Positions 11,553 to 21,835 of a stretch of DNA of 64,000 nucleotides are shown here, one piece after another. This stretch comes from Hemibagrus wyckioides (Eukaryota > Chordata > Actinopteri > Siluriformes > Bagridae). Within the stretch, counting starts at the first letter, position 1. Each line of letters starts with the position of its first letter. The notes under the pieces are model-generated. The model saw only the letters and a list, made by a program, of their open reading frames with translations. It was not told where the DNA came from and ran no database searches. The stretch lies in NCBI RefSeq assembly GCF_019097595.1, contig NC_080728.1:21905001-21969000 (forward strand). Reading direction: 5' to 3'. Made by a program: the position numbers and the translations under genes.

Positions 11553-12509
11553 ATACACAGAATGAGCTGAATTTTAAGTGGATTAAATAATTCTTCCTCT
11601 CCACATGGTGACATTTAGGCTTTTCAGAGCGCTGTTTTGACTCAGGACTTCACTATCATCCTCATCATTTCTATTGATTTTTTTTCCAGAGAGGATGAAT
11701 AGAGGAGCTCAGACACTTGCCTCATTCCTCATTCCACCGGAAAAGCAGTGAAAAAGAGCGTAAAAAATAGAAAGAAGGCTCTGTGGGAGTGGGATTTGTG
11801 CAGAGAAACATTTAATCTCCTAACACTGCATATTAAAGAGAGAGGAAAAGGGATTTGAAGGACAATCCAAACATCAAACACTTGCCTTATGGAAAAAAAC
11901 ATGGATTCCTGTAAGTAAAAAAGTGAGCACAGCTTCAAAAAACACAAATCAGGCGTAATCTGTAGGAGAGCAGACGCTATTTCCGTCTCTCTCCTCGGTG
12001 ATTTCACACTAGCTGAGTTTTACTTAGCGTTAGCAACATGCTGCTCGCTGAAGCGCCGTGACTAGCGTGTTGGATGACTCACCGCTGCCTCATCTGGACC
12101 CTGTGCAAGAAAACCTGCCATAGATATTTTGCACACATCAAAAGACAGGTTAAAGACTGCTCTGGCTTTTATCCTGCATTCACACGACAGCAGCGTGTGC
12201 CCAGGGAAAGATCTTTATAATAATCTCACATTAAACAAGCCAGGCTTACAGTCATGCCTCCTCCACCACGTCTCCTCTCAGAGATCTGACCTTGCTGTGA
12301 CCTTCAACCTGTTTAGATCAGTTCCAGACTCTAATCAGTTCCTCTGCTGCTCACGATGATGATTTCATATCAGTACTACAAACACACAACCGCTGGCTCT
12401 GGAGACCTCGTGCTGACAACACAAACTCAGACTAAAACACTCTGGTGGGGATCTAATCAACAAAACGGAATTCATCCACCTTCAAGATGTTTTCACTGTG
12501 TTCACAAAT
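11553..12509. other. single-copy spacer
   Basis: Unique sequence with no recognised gene. A short block at 12146-12177 resembles 13484-13515 (see findings). Open frames at 11729-12007 and 12129-12359 have no recognisable domains. Confidence 0.45.
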
Positions 12510-13082
12510 CCACCAAACACCATCAAACACCAACACCTTCAAACACCTAACACCATCAGACACCAACACCATGAAACACCATGAAACACCCAACACCATC
12601 CAACACCAAACACCCAACACCAAACACCCAACACCATCCAACACCAAACACCACCAAACACCAAACACCATCAAACACCTAACAGCATCCAACAACAAAC
12701 ACCATCAAACACAAAACACCACCCAACACCATCAAGCACCCAACACCATCTGACACCATCAAACACCAAACACCATCAAACACCATTTGACACCATCAAA
12801 CACCTAACACCATCCAACAACAAACACCATCAAACACAAAACACCATCAAACATCATCAAACACTAACACCAAGCAACACCATCCGACACTATCAATCAC
12901 CAAACACCATCAAACACCTAACACCAAATACCTAACACCATCTGAGACCATCGGACACATCAAACACCATCCAACACCATCCAATACCACTGAACACCTT
13001 CCAATACCAAACACCATCAAAACACCATCTGACCCAATCCAACACCATCCAATCCAAACACCAAACACCATCCAACACCATC
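12510..13082. repeat. degenerate CACCATCAAA minisatellite
   Basis: Irregular repetition of CACCATCAAACACCAA, CACCATCCAACACC and related words, with unit length drifting around 10-25 bp. The plus strand is almost free of G. The array stops exactly where a SINE begins. The same words recur more sparsely at 17.7-18.5 kb. Confidence 0.92.
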
Positions 13083-13298
13083 GGGCGGTGGTAGCTCAAA
13101 TGGTTAAAGCTCTGGGTCATTGACTGGAAGATGCCACTGTTGGGCCCTTGAGCAAGGCCCTTAACCCCCATGCTCCAGGGGCACTGTATCATGGCTGACC
13201 CTGCACTCTGACCCTGCACTCTGACCCCGACCCCCAAGGCTGGGATATGTGAAGAGAGAATTTCACTGTGCTGTAATGTATATGTGATAAATAAAGAC
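13083..13298 (+). mobile_element. tRNA-derived SINE (V-SINE/Mermaid-like)
   Basis: The best preserved copy of this family in the window. The head GGGCGGTGGTAGCTCAAATGG (first 20 bases quoted are GGGCGGTGGTAGCTCAAATG) contains a recognisable RNA polymerase III A box; the B-box region is deleted. The core has GAGCAAGGCCCTTAACCC and TGCTCCAGGGGCACTGTATC. A short CCCTGCACTCTGA duplication follows. The 3' end has TTTCACTGTGCTGTAATGTA and TGATAAATAAAGAC. The preserved 3' end suggests it is younger than the copies at 987 and 1221. Confidence 0.85.
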
Positions 13299-13721
13299 AT
13301 CTTAACTTCATCTTCACTCTAATGCTGTTCTTTGGCTTTAGAGTGTTCAGGAAATGTCACATGATTCATGATGAATGAAGGAAAAGGGTGGAGAAGTTCA
13401 ATACTCTGGTTTTGTTGGTGTTTGTTTTGTACTCAGTGTGCAGGTCAGTCAGACTGGCCAGAGTCTATACACACACCATGGGGCAGGCTGAAGAGTGCGC
13501 TTGCTTTTATCCTGCTAATGCAGTCGCCAGAAACGCTTTCCGCTACGCTGTGGTGTGTAAAAGTGATTAAGGTCACCTTAGCAGCAAACAGGGATAACTC
13601 TCGCTAACTCTCGCTAACTCCGCTCTTCTGCTTCCTGCAGCTCATCTTGTTCCCTGCTGAGAAATGTGACAGAGATTGCATGCTAGTGCTAGCTTAGATT
13701 TTTGCAGGCCAATTGAGCATG
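13299..13721. other. spacer with a block similar to 12.15 kb
   Basis: Unique sequence between the SINE and the 28-bp array. At 13484-13515 a 32-bp block is 27/32 identical to 12146-12177. Two overlapping short frames cover it, neither with a known domain. Confidence 0.4.
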
Positions 13722-14330
13722 CATGCTAGTTTAGCTTGTGAATAAAGTGTATGCTAGTTTAGCTTGTGAATTGAGCGTATTTTAGAATAGCTTGTAAATT
13801 GAGCGTATGCTAGTTTAGCTTGTGAATTGAGCGTATGCTAGTTTAGCTTGTGAATTGAGCGTATGCAAGTTTAGCTTGGGAACTGAGCGTATGATAGTTT
13901 AGCTTGTAAATTGAGCGTATGCTAGTTTAGCTTGTGAATTTAATGTATGCTAGTTTTGCTTGGGAATTAAGTGTATGCTAGGTTAGCTTGGGAATTGAGT
14001 GTATGCTAGGTTAGCTTGGGAATTGTGTGTATGCTAGGTTAGCTTGGGAATTGTGTGTATGCTAGGTTAGCTTGGGAATTGAGTGTATGCTAGGTTAGCT
14101 TGGGAATTGTGTGTATGCTAGGTTAGCTTGGGAATTGTGTGTATGATAGGTTAGCTTGGGAATTGAGTGTATGCTAGGTTAGCTTGGGAATTGAGTGTAT
14201 GCTAGGTTAGCTTGGGAATTGAGTGTATGCTAGGTTAGCTTGGGAATTGAGTGTATGCTAGGTTAGCTTGGGAATTGTGTGTATGCTAGGTTAGCTTGGG
14301 AATTGAGTGTATGCTAGGTTAGCTTGGGAA
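13722..14330. repeat. 28-bp minisatellite, about 22 copies
   Basis: The unit is built from GTATGCTAGTTTAGCTTGTG plus AATTGAGC. The left third uses TTTAGCTTGTG and TGAGC; the right two thirds use GGTTAGCTTGGG with TGAGT or TGTGT. The sharp switch near 13970 indicates that the right part expanded from one variant. Left units are more diverged than right units. Confidence 0.95.
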
Positions 14331-15084
14331 TGAAGTGCTGTTTTATAGCAGTGAGTGTTGTTTGCTGGTTTGCTACATTAACTGTGTGGTTTATAAGAGG
14401 TTGCTCAGTAATGGGATTTCTGGTTATTGAGTGCTCTTTATGCTAATGGATTTGACGTGAGCTTGTGCTTGTTGCTGGTTTTAATGGTTTAGAAGGCACT
14501 TTTTCAGCTGGTCTTGATTGTGAGGTTTGCTCAGGTTCTGCTTTAGCTCCTCTCGCTGATGGACAGTAATCTACAGCCTTGGGTATTGGTATGATGGACA
14601 GCTCCTGAGATCAATGCTAGCATCTGTTATGAAAAAGCCCCTGAGGCTGCTTGGCATTCATCATGAGCATGCTAGCGTGGAGCGTGGAGCGGCCTCTGCC
14701 CACTGCTAAAAGATAAAACGGCCTTGCTCGGTGACTCATCCCCGGCTGCCTCTTCAGGGCCTTTAGGAGAAAGTGTGAGGTCTGAAAGCTCTTTTAAGAA
14801 GACCAGCTTTCGGGAGGTGACTCAGAAAACTCATACCTGATGACACTTTATTGGATTTCTGTTCCTCGTCTGATGTCTTTGTACTTTTCTGATATACCGA
14901 AGAAGTTCTGAATTTGGTTTCAAAAATCAAAATAAGCCTTATTTACACATGTAAGAAAAGATGTATTTTGGTTTTGTTCTTCTTTTGTATTTTTCTGAAC
15001 TTTTTTGTATTTTTGGTTGCTAGCCAAAAACCTGCATGGAGAGGCTAGCTTTTCTGATATTGCTTTTATTAAAGTAGTGAAACT
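14331..15084. other. single-copy spacer
   Basis: No gene, RNA or tandem repeat recognised. The right end is T-rich and merges gradually into the degraded left arm of the Tc1 element. Confidence 0.45.
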
Positions 15085-16642
15085 ACTGAAACTTTTCTTG
15101 GTGCTTTATACTGAAGACATTTGGGTCTCAGATCAGAAGATGAATATAAGACATGAAACCTTTGGTAGCGGACCATTTAATTTTTAGATGAGCAGAAGTA
15201 TTGGAACAGTTAGCCTTAAAGTAATGAACTTAGTTCGTTGTATATTCCTTGTGATTACTGCACCAAGCCTGAGACTCAAGGACACCAAACTGCAGCTTTC
15301 TTCTTCTGTGAAGCTTTTCCAGGTTTTCAGTAGCTGTGTTTCAGAAGGTTTCTTCCTTCAGTCTCCTCTTCAGGAGGTGACATGCTGCTCAGCTGGGTTC
15401 AGGTCAGGTCAGCTGATTTACTTGTCCAGTCTAAAACCTTCCACTTTGCCGCTGATGAAGTGTTGAGAGTCAGTGTCTTTTGTATCGTCTTAGTGCATGA
15501 TGAAGTTCCTCCTAATTCGATTGGACGTATTTCTCTGTAAATTATCAGACAGAATGATTCTGTAGAAGTCTGATTTCATTCTGCTGCCACCATCATGACC
15601 TCCATCATCAGTACAGATTAGAGAGAATGTTCCAGAAGCAGCCATGTAAGCTCAAGCCATGACACCACCACCACCACCTCATATGTTTTGAATCATGAGC
15701 AGATCCTTTCTTCCTCCACACTTTCCATCAGGTCTTTCCATCAGGTTTATATTGGTTCCTGGACTTTTTTGGCTCATCCCTGTACTTCTTTGAAAATTCC
15801 AACCTGGTCTTCTGCACTTTATGTGGCTAGGTCAAAGTTCGGTCCTAGCTCTGTCTTCTTGTGTTTTGTGTTTGAACTTTATGTTGTACAGTATGTTTCT
15901 GTAGCACCAGGTCCTGGAGAAACGTTGTTTCATTTCACTATGTACTGCATCAGCTATATGTGGTTGAAATGACAATAAAGCTTCTTGAATCTTGATTCTT
16001 ACTGCTGGTGAGAGGTGTGGTATGGCCTGGATATTTCAGATCTCTAAATCTCTCTCCTTCAAACAGTGTATTGTGAGATGTTCTCCCGGCCCTGTGATGG
16101 TTAGTGGTATTTTTTTAGTTTTTCTTCAAAACTCTCATAATGTTTCTGTCTTCAGCTTCTGTTGTTTTCTATGGCTGATCTGTTTGATGTCTGATTGTTA
16201 GTACACCAGTGGTTTCTTTAATTTTCAAGGCATTTAAGAAATTTTGATTGATTTTCTCTTTTTTCCTAGTTTTAAAACTGGCTTGATTTTCTCCTTTAGA
16301 CAGGTCTTCATGTTGTTTTTTCCTGATGAACAAGAACAAAAAAATGCAGTCTTCACAGGTGAAACCCAGGACACAAACCTAGAGTGTCCATGGTGGAACT
16401 TCCAGCTTTCAGTGCTATTATTATTTAAACACTCAATTTATCAGACCACACCTGAGCAAAAAGAAACACCTGTCAGTTACATGTTCCATATATATTTGCC
16501 TGAACTCCTCAAGATATAAATATCAGGATGAAATTCCGATCTATCATATCACATTCATCTTTTCATCTCAAACCCAATTGTCTTTGGTGGATTGCAACAA
16601 TAGAAATGGCCTTGTTGTTCCAATACTTTTGGAGGGGCTGTA
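15085..16642 (-). pseudogene. Tc1-like transposon with dead transposase
   Basis: The right terminus has the end sequence TACAGCCCCTCCAAAAGTAT (minus strand, from 16642) followed by TGGAACAACAAGGCC. A weaker inverted copy of the inner arm lies at the left (GAAGTATTGGAACAG near 15195 and AGATGAATATAAGACATG near 15137). On the minus strand the transposase can be followed from the N-terminal helix-turn-helix region (16.3-16.1 kb) to the C-terminal DLNPAEQ segment, whose catalytic glutamate codon is 15388-15390. A deletion near 15745-15765 removes the region that should encode the first catalytic aspartate. Frameshifts and stops are frequent, and a retroelement sits inside (15815-15994). Cut-and-paste activity is lost. 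Confidence 0.88.
15815..15994 (+). mobile_element. retroelement 3' end inserted in the Tc1 copy
   Basis: About 180 bp interrupts transposase-like DNA: AACCTGGTCTTCTG on the left and GATTCTTACTGCTGGTGAGA on the right are contiguous in Tc1 elements of this type. The insert ends with TGGTTGAAATGACAATAAAG and TTCTTGAATCTTGATTCT, a 3' tail of short TTGAATC-like units expected for a 5'-truncated non-LTR retrotransposon. This gives a relative age: the retroelement arrived after the transposon. Confidence 0.8.
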
Positions 16643-17097
16643 TTTGTGTTTATTTGCAGCGTAAATCCTCCCTGCAGAGCTGGAGATTCTATGTGGATAA
16701 AGATCATGATACAGCAATGACACACAGCAAACACACTCGCTGTACAGCTCACTGCATCTCTAACGTCTTCCTGTCACCTCATGGCCTGCAGGAGCTGAAG
16801 ACAATTACTGTGTACAGCAAGCTGTCAGGTTTACCTCAGTGCACAGAGATGATGAAACTCTGATGGAGTGGGTACATTAACTGAAGCGCTCACTTCCTGA
16901 TTGATTTGCTCACAACTTTAAATTATCTGTTTGACACCAACTCTTTTAGCTTGAGTGTCTGAAAGGCCATTATCATTTTTTAAACTGAAGATACACAATT
17001 GCCAGATGGAAAAATTAACAAATAAACTTTACTGTATAACTTTTACAAAGAAACTCTACATTTCTACTGCACCAACAATAATAAATACACAGTGTTC
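16643..17097. other. single-copy spacer
   Basis: Unique sequence between the Tc1 copy and the non-LTR fragment. AT-rich near 16970-17095. No feature recognised. Confidence 0.45.
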
Positions 17098-17519
17098 TAG
17101 TCACCTATAGTCATGAGCTTTGGGTCATGACCGAAAGGACGAGATCCCGGATACAAGCGGCCGAAATGAGTTTCCTTAGTAGGGTGGTGGGGCATTCCCT
17201 TAGAAATAGGGTAAGGAGCTCTGTCACCCGGGAGGAGCTTGGAGTAGAGCCGCTGCTCCTCCACATCGAAAAAGGCCAGTTGAGGAGGCTCGGGCACCTG
17301 TTTCGGAAGCCTCCTGGACCTCTCCCAGGGGAGGTGTTCAGGGCATGCTCCACCGGGAAGAGACCCTGGGTAAGACCCAGGACACGCTGGACGGACTATG
17401 TCTCTCGGCTGACCTGGGAACACCTTGGAATTCCCCTGGAAGAGTTGGAGGAAGTGTCTAGGGAGAGGGAAGTCTGGGCATCCCTGCTTAGACTGCTGCT
17501 GCGACCCAGCTCCGGATAA
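17098..17519 (+). pseudogene. 5'-truncated non-LTR retrotransposon, C-terminus of the polyprotein
   Basis: An open frame of 130 codons (from ATG 17127 to the stop at 17517-17519) reads MTERTRSRIQAAEMSFLSRV near its start, then ELGVEPLLLHIEK, GEVFRACSTGKRP and RTRWTDYVSRLTWEHLGIPL. This is the region downstream of the reverse transcriptase in RTE/Rex-type fish retrotransposons. Homologous DNA begins a little before the ATG, so the ATG is internal and not the original start. After the stop comes GGATAAGTGGGAGACAATTA and an ATGAATGAATG tail, matching the short 3' tail repeat of these elements. The frame is intact, so this is a relatively young dead-on-arrival copy. Exact clade is my inference. 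Confidence 0.85.
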
Positions 17520-18520
17520 GTGGGAGACAATTAATCAATGAATGAATGTGCTAGTCACAATAATGATATTAAGAAAGGCCTGCTGTACATTACTGATGAT
17601 GTTGGCATACTTTTAAAAAAAAACAAGATGCACTGGCCAAATATTCTACATCAGACATCAACAATTACTATAAAACATCAAAATTCTTGTTTACGAGGCA
17701 ACAACTCATTAAACATACAATCATTTTCCATCAAACACCATCAAACACCATCATTCTCCATCAAACACCATCATTCTCCATCAAACACCATCATTCACCA
17801 TCATTTTCCATGAAGCATTAAAATGGAAAAACCCTAAAAAATTCCAAAAAACTGAAACTGAAATCTCAGTGAAATCTCTGTTAAACCCAAAAATCAATCA
17901 CCAACAAAAACCCAATAAATACCAATGTTACCCATACAGCACTGATTTTTAACCTAAATGTACTGCTACATACTGTTTTCCCTTACGCATTCTTCTTCAA
18001 ACAAGTGTTCACCAATAAACACCATCTAATATCAACATTTCCCTCAAATACTATTAAACAACAACAAAAGCCTTAAAATACCAACAAAGGTCATCTAATA
18101 CTAAAGTACCTACCTCAGATACTTTTATACTGTGAGAAACATCCCGCAAAACGTTTTACACAATTTACACAATAACATATACTATTCAATACCTCACACC
18201 ACCCATAGCCAGTAACACTGTGTAACATGCAGTCTTCAAATACTATTGAACAGCAAACACCATCCAGCACCAGCAGGTTTCATTAAATATTATTAAACAA
18301 CACTGATACACTTAAACAACAAACACTACACATCAATTCTATGAAACCATTCCAAACATCATCCAACACCATCACCACCCTCAAACACTGCAAAGCAACA
18401 AATGTACCTTACAAAACCAACACTTCTTCTCATACTATTAACCAACAAAAACCCTGTTTCACACCAGTAAACACTATTCAACACCATCAGACACCATCAG
18501 ATACCAAAAGTACCAGTGAT
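17520..18520. repeat. sparse, decayed CAAACACCATC repeats in AT-rich DNA
   Basis: From about 17715, CATCAAACACCATCATTCTC and relatives repeat three to four times, then recur as isolated words (AACACCATC, CATCAGACACC, TACTATTAAACAACA) to about 18510. This looks like an old, scrambled relative of the 12.5-kb array. The plus strand is G-poor throughout. Confidence 0.6.
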
Positions 18521-19389
18521 CCTCCTCACGCTCCATCATTCCAGTGTTTTCTCTTGGCTTTATGACATTCTCTAAATGAACCTGTGAGTGAACTGGCTCA
18601 TTGTTTGTGAGGGAGAATGTTCTAGAAATTTGCCACAATACCTGGGTTTTGTTGCTATTTGTTTGTGCTCTGTTACTAATGGACTCCCTAATGTACTCTT
18701 TAATAGGCTGGATTTGGACTCTCGGTCTTCATTTGCATGAGTGATGAGTCACTGCTGGCCTCGTCTTTTTTTCCATCTTCCATTATGTAAATAGTTTATT
18801 ATGTAAGTTCAAACGTATTACAGAGATTTTACATGTTTTTACATACGAAGCTGGATGTTAAAGCGGGAATATTTGATGGAGAATCTCATCCTGCTCTGAC
18901 ATTAACATGGAGGAGGAAATGTTCAGGATCTGACTAGTAATAGTCTCCAGATAATATCCCCCCAATAGATGCATTAGATATTCATTTCGGTGTCGTGAGA
19001 CGTCCACGATGACTTATTAACAGAATAATCGGTAAATTCGGGGAGGCGTGAATGGAGAGGCGCATCTCGGACGTGAAATTGGTTCTAGTGTAACGTGGAG
19101 TCGTGTTGGAGCACCGTGCGTCTCTGATGATTACAGAATTAGGGAGGAAATGAAATAGCATAATGTGCAGGATTAAAAGAGGAACATTGAGCATGGCCTG
19201 TCTCTTTAGATGGATAAACAAGGATGGAAAAAAATAAATAAATAATATGTCTTTATCTGCACGCAGAATGAGAATGAGGAAGTGTGTTTAGCGAGGCTAA
19301 TATGATAGAGAGAATGAAAGAGGGTCCTAAAAGCTCCCACGGAGTGCATCTAATGTACTCTGAAGAGAGGAGCTATAAAGCCTGGTATA
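18521..19389. other. single-copy spacer
   Basis: No recognised gene or repeat. Mixed composition, with several opposite-strand short frames considered chance. Confidence 0.4.
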
Positions 19390-19760
19390 GCATGGAAGAT
19401 GAGGCTAATTCCTGCAATGAGCCCCATAAGAGCTTCCCTATACCCCTGATGCACTATTTCCATTTCCGTTATTATTAGCCTTCACAGCTTGCAGCTATTC
19501 TGAGTTTAAATTTGGCTCTTCTGTTTGGAAAGCTGAAGATTGTCCATGGAAGCGTTGGAGCACAGATGGGGTTCATTCCGTCTCTGTTCCTCTGATTGTT
19601 CACTGTTGAGGATCTGCTTTGCATAACAATCCCTGCTCGATTCACCCAGCTACTCCAGGCCTGCCTGTTTCTCCCGACGGGAGCTCTGATTAGCAGTAAT
19701 TGGTTGAGTGGCTTGTCAATCAAAGCGGTCACCGGGGAGACCACCACAAGGTGACCTTGC
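19390..19760. promoter_or_regulatory. candidate conserved non-coding element (enhancer-like)
   Basis: A 370-bp block of balanced composition without simple repeats, dense in homeodomain, POU, SOX and TALE-type motifs. It includes TTTGCATAACAAT (19618-19630), ATTGTT (19595-19600), ATTAGCAGTAATTGG (about 19689-19703), and CTTGTCAATCAAAG (19712-19725), whose reverse strand holds the PBX/MEIS-type TGATTGACA. Such clustering is typical of developmental enhancers. Conservation is not shown by this sequence; the call is inference. Confidence 0.35.
19618..19630 (-). promoter_or_regulatory. POU-SOX composite motif
   Basis: The minus strand reads ATTGTTATGCAAA, a SOX half-site abutting an octamer half-site with no gap. 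This spacing is the one bound cooperatively by class V POU and SOX2-like proteins in vertebrate pluripotency and neural enhancers. A 13-base match is not expected often by chance, but occupancy is unknown. Confidence 0.4.
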
Positions 19761-20232
19761 CTCCGTGTGAATTTATGACAGCTTCCTTTTAGGACGAGGG
19801 TGAGTGTGTTTTATTAATTCAGCAGGGAAGCAATTAATAAAAAACAATGAGTGATGCAGAAGGCAGCAGGAAGTCGACTCAATCGCTTATGCTCAAACTT
19901 ATTTCCCATAATTCCCTGGGGTTCCTGGGGCAGTTCAAACCTGCAGTGATACTGTATTTACTATACAACCATCACTGACCTTAATGCATTACCCACAAGC
20001 TATAAACTCAATACTCTACACACAAGCTACACCTGCCTTACCCCAGTACACTACACATCCTGCTACAATAAACACTTTGCCCCTACACCGAACCTACACC
20101 CAACCTACACCCAGTTTTAACTTTAATAATCTGCACCCAGCCTTGCCCACACCTACCTACCTTCATACCTTCAAGACATTCTAAATCCATACACCTACCA
20201 CAATACCCTACACTATCCTTTAGTCCTAATTG

Positions 20233-21030
20233 TACACACAATAACACTCTCACTGTACATCTTTGTGTGCACACTGCACTGACACTTTACTCCCTGTTCA
20301 ATTGGACATTTATATTTGCCTTATATATACATCTACATATATATTTATATATTTATCTGACATATGCACACTGTATAGACTGTATTCATTTGCTACACCA
20401 TTTCAGAGTTGACCTTTTTATCTACATATATGCATATACTGTACCTTCTATATATTATAGAGTCTACACATATATATTTATTTATATTGTTCTATTTTTC
20501 ACATATACTATATATATACTATATTGTACTGTATTATATTAGTGTATTATATTTTTGTTTTTATATTCGTTTTTTATATTTGGTTTATATAGCAGTTTTA
20601 TATTTGTATACATTATATATTATATTACTATTTTTATTATTATTATTTTTATTTTATTTTTCATTATTTATAATATTTACTGCTATATTGATACTACATA
20701 CATATATATATATATACATATAAACATATATGCATACATATGTACATATATATTTATATATACATACATATACACATATATATGTATATACATATATACA
20801 TATATAGACATATATTTGCATATGCATATCTGACACTTGACTTCATTTAATTTTCCCGACTTTTCCCTATATATTCTTAACTATATCCCCTATTTTTCAT
20901 GTCCACACTTTAAATTTTTCTTTTTAACTCTTTTTTTTAATGTAAGACAGTCGTAAAAAGCGTTTCACTACGTCGTACTGTGTATGATTTCGTATGTGAC
21001 CAATAAAATTTGAATTTGAAATTTGAATTC
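20233..21030 (+). mobile_element. retroelement 3' end with (TTTGAA)n tail
   Basis: The insertion runs from CACTGCACTGACACTTTACT-type sequence through a very AT-rich middle to a 3' domain with AGCGTTTCACTACGTCGTAC, GTGTATGATTTCGTATGTGA, CCAATAAAATTTGAATTTG and a TTTGAA-repeat tail. This tail type marks 5'-truncated non-LTR copies in fish. It contains its own TA/CATA microsatellite at about 20690-20830. The upstream boundary is approximate. Confidence 0.65.
20690..20830. repeat. AT-rich TATA/CATA microsatellite
   Basis: An imperfect alternation of CATATATA, TACATA and TGCATA words inside the retroelement. Likely to form unstable duplex or cruciform structures. Confidence 0.9.
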
Positions 21031-21420
21031 TCTATACAGAACCTGCATCTACCCCTAATACCCCACACAGTCTTCCCCAATACTCTACATTGTCTCTTTG
21101 TCCTAATATCCTGAACAGAACCTACACCTAATGCCCTGCACCCTCCCTTAGTCCTGATACCCCACACAGAACCTACTCCTACACCTACCTTAATACCGTA
21201 CACCATCCATTTGTCCCGATATTGTGAAAGGACCTACATCTACCTCTAATGCCCTAGTCCTAATACTGTGCACAGAAACCACCCATACACCTACCCCTAA
21301 TACCCCTAATCCCTTAGTCCTAATACCCTACAAAGAACCTACACTTACCCCAATACTATACACTATCCATTAATCCCAATATTGTGAATAGAACCTACAT
21401 CTACCCCTAATGCCCTTAAA

Positions 21421-21835
21421 AAACCCTTAGTATTTTATATTTACAGTTTGTTTCTATGACTACAGCATTTTGAGGAGGAAATGAACATCTGTAACATTTC
21501 ACTGAAGGATCCTTGGCTTTAAATAATTCTTCCCTGTGATTCCAGGAACTATTACCTTTAGAGTAGGTCATTTTCTGCAACCCAGAGACTAATGGGGTGA
21601 ATCACTGCCCTGATTGATCAGTCTGGGTCGATGCAAATAAAGACAGAGATTGGTCATGATTTACAGAATGAACAACCCTGTTATATCAGAACCAGACCTC
21701 ATCCAGGAACAGTGAGCTTCTGCTTCAGTTCAGTTCCTCAGCAATATCAGATGGTGAGAAAGTTCCTACTCCTAACATCTGACATCTGAACTTCCTACCA
21801 CTAACAACTGTACGGTTTCTGTAATTAACAGAATG
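21421..21835. other. single-copy spacer
   Basis: Unique DNA between two arrays. No gene or repeat recognised. Confidence 0.45.

Larger units (their letters stand above)
19970..21420. repeat. degenerate 55-60 bp tandem repeat, split by a retroelement
   Basis: Recurrent words AGAACCTACAC, ACCCCTAATACC, CCCTTAGTCCTAATACC and TACACTATCC occur about every 45-60 bp at 21030-21420, and in weaker form at 19980-20230. The two parts are separated by a 0.8-kb retroelement. The plus strand is C-rich and G-poor. Divergence between units is high, so the array is old. Confidence 0.7.

Noticed and set aside
7377..11614. Very long open frames on both strands through the 30-bp array as repetitive proteins
   Set aside because: They follow directly from a stop-free 30-bp unit, exist in several frames at once, and have no start, splice or domain evidence.
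13083..13120. tRNA gene
   Set aside because: An A box is present but the anticodon arm and B box are missing; it is the head of a SINE.
17097..17423. Minus-strand open frames over the retrotransposon fragment
   Set aside because: They are antisense shadows; the plus strand carries the recognisable protein.
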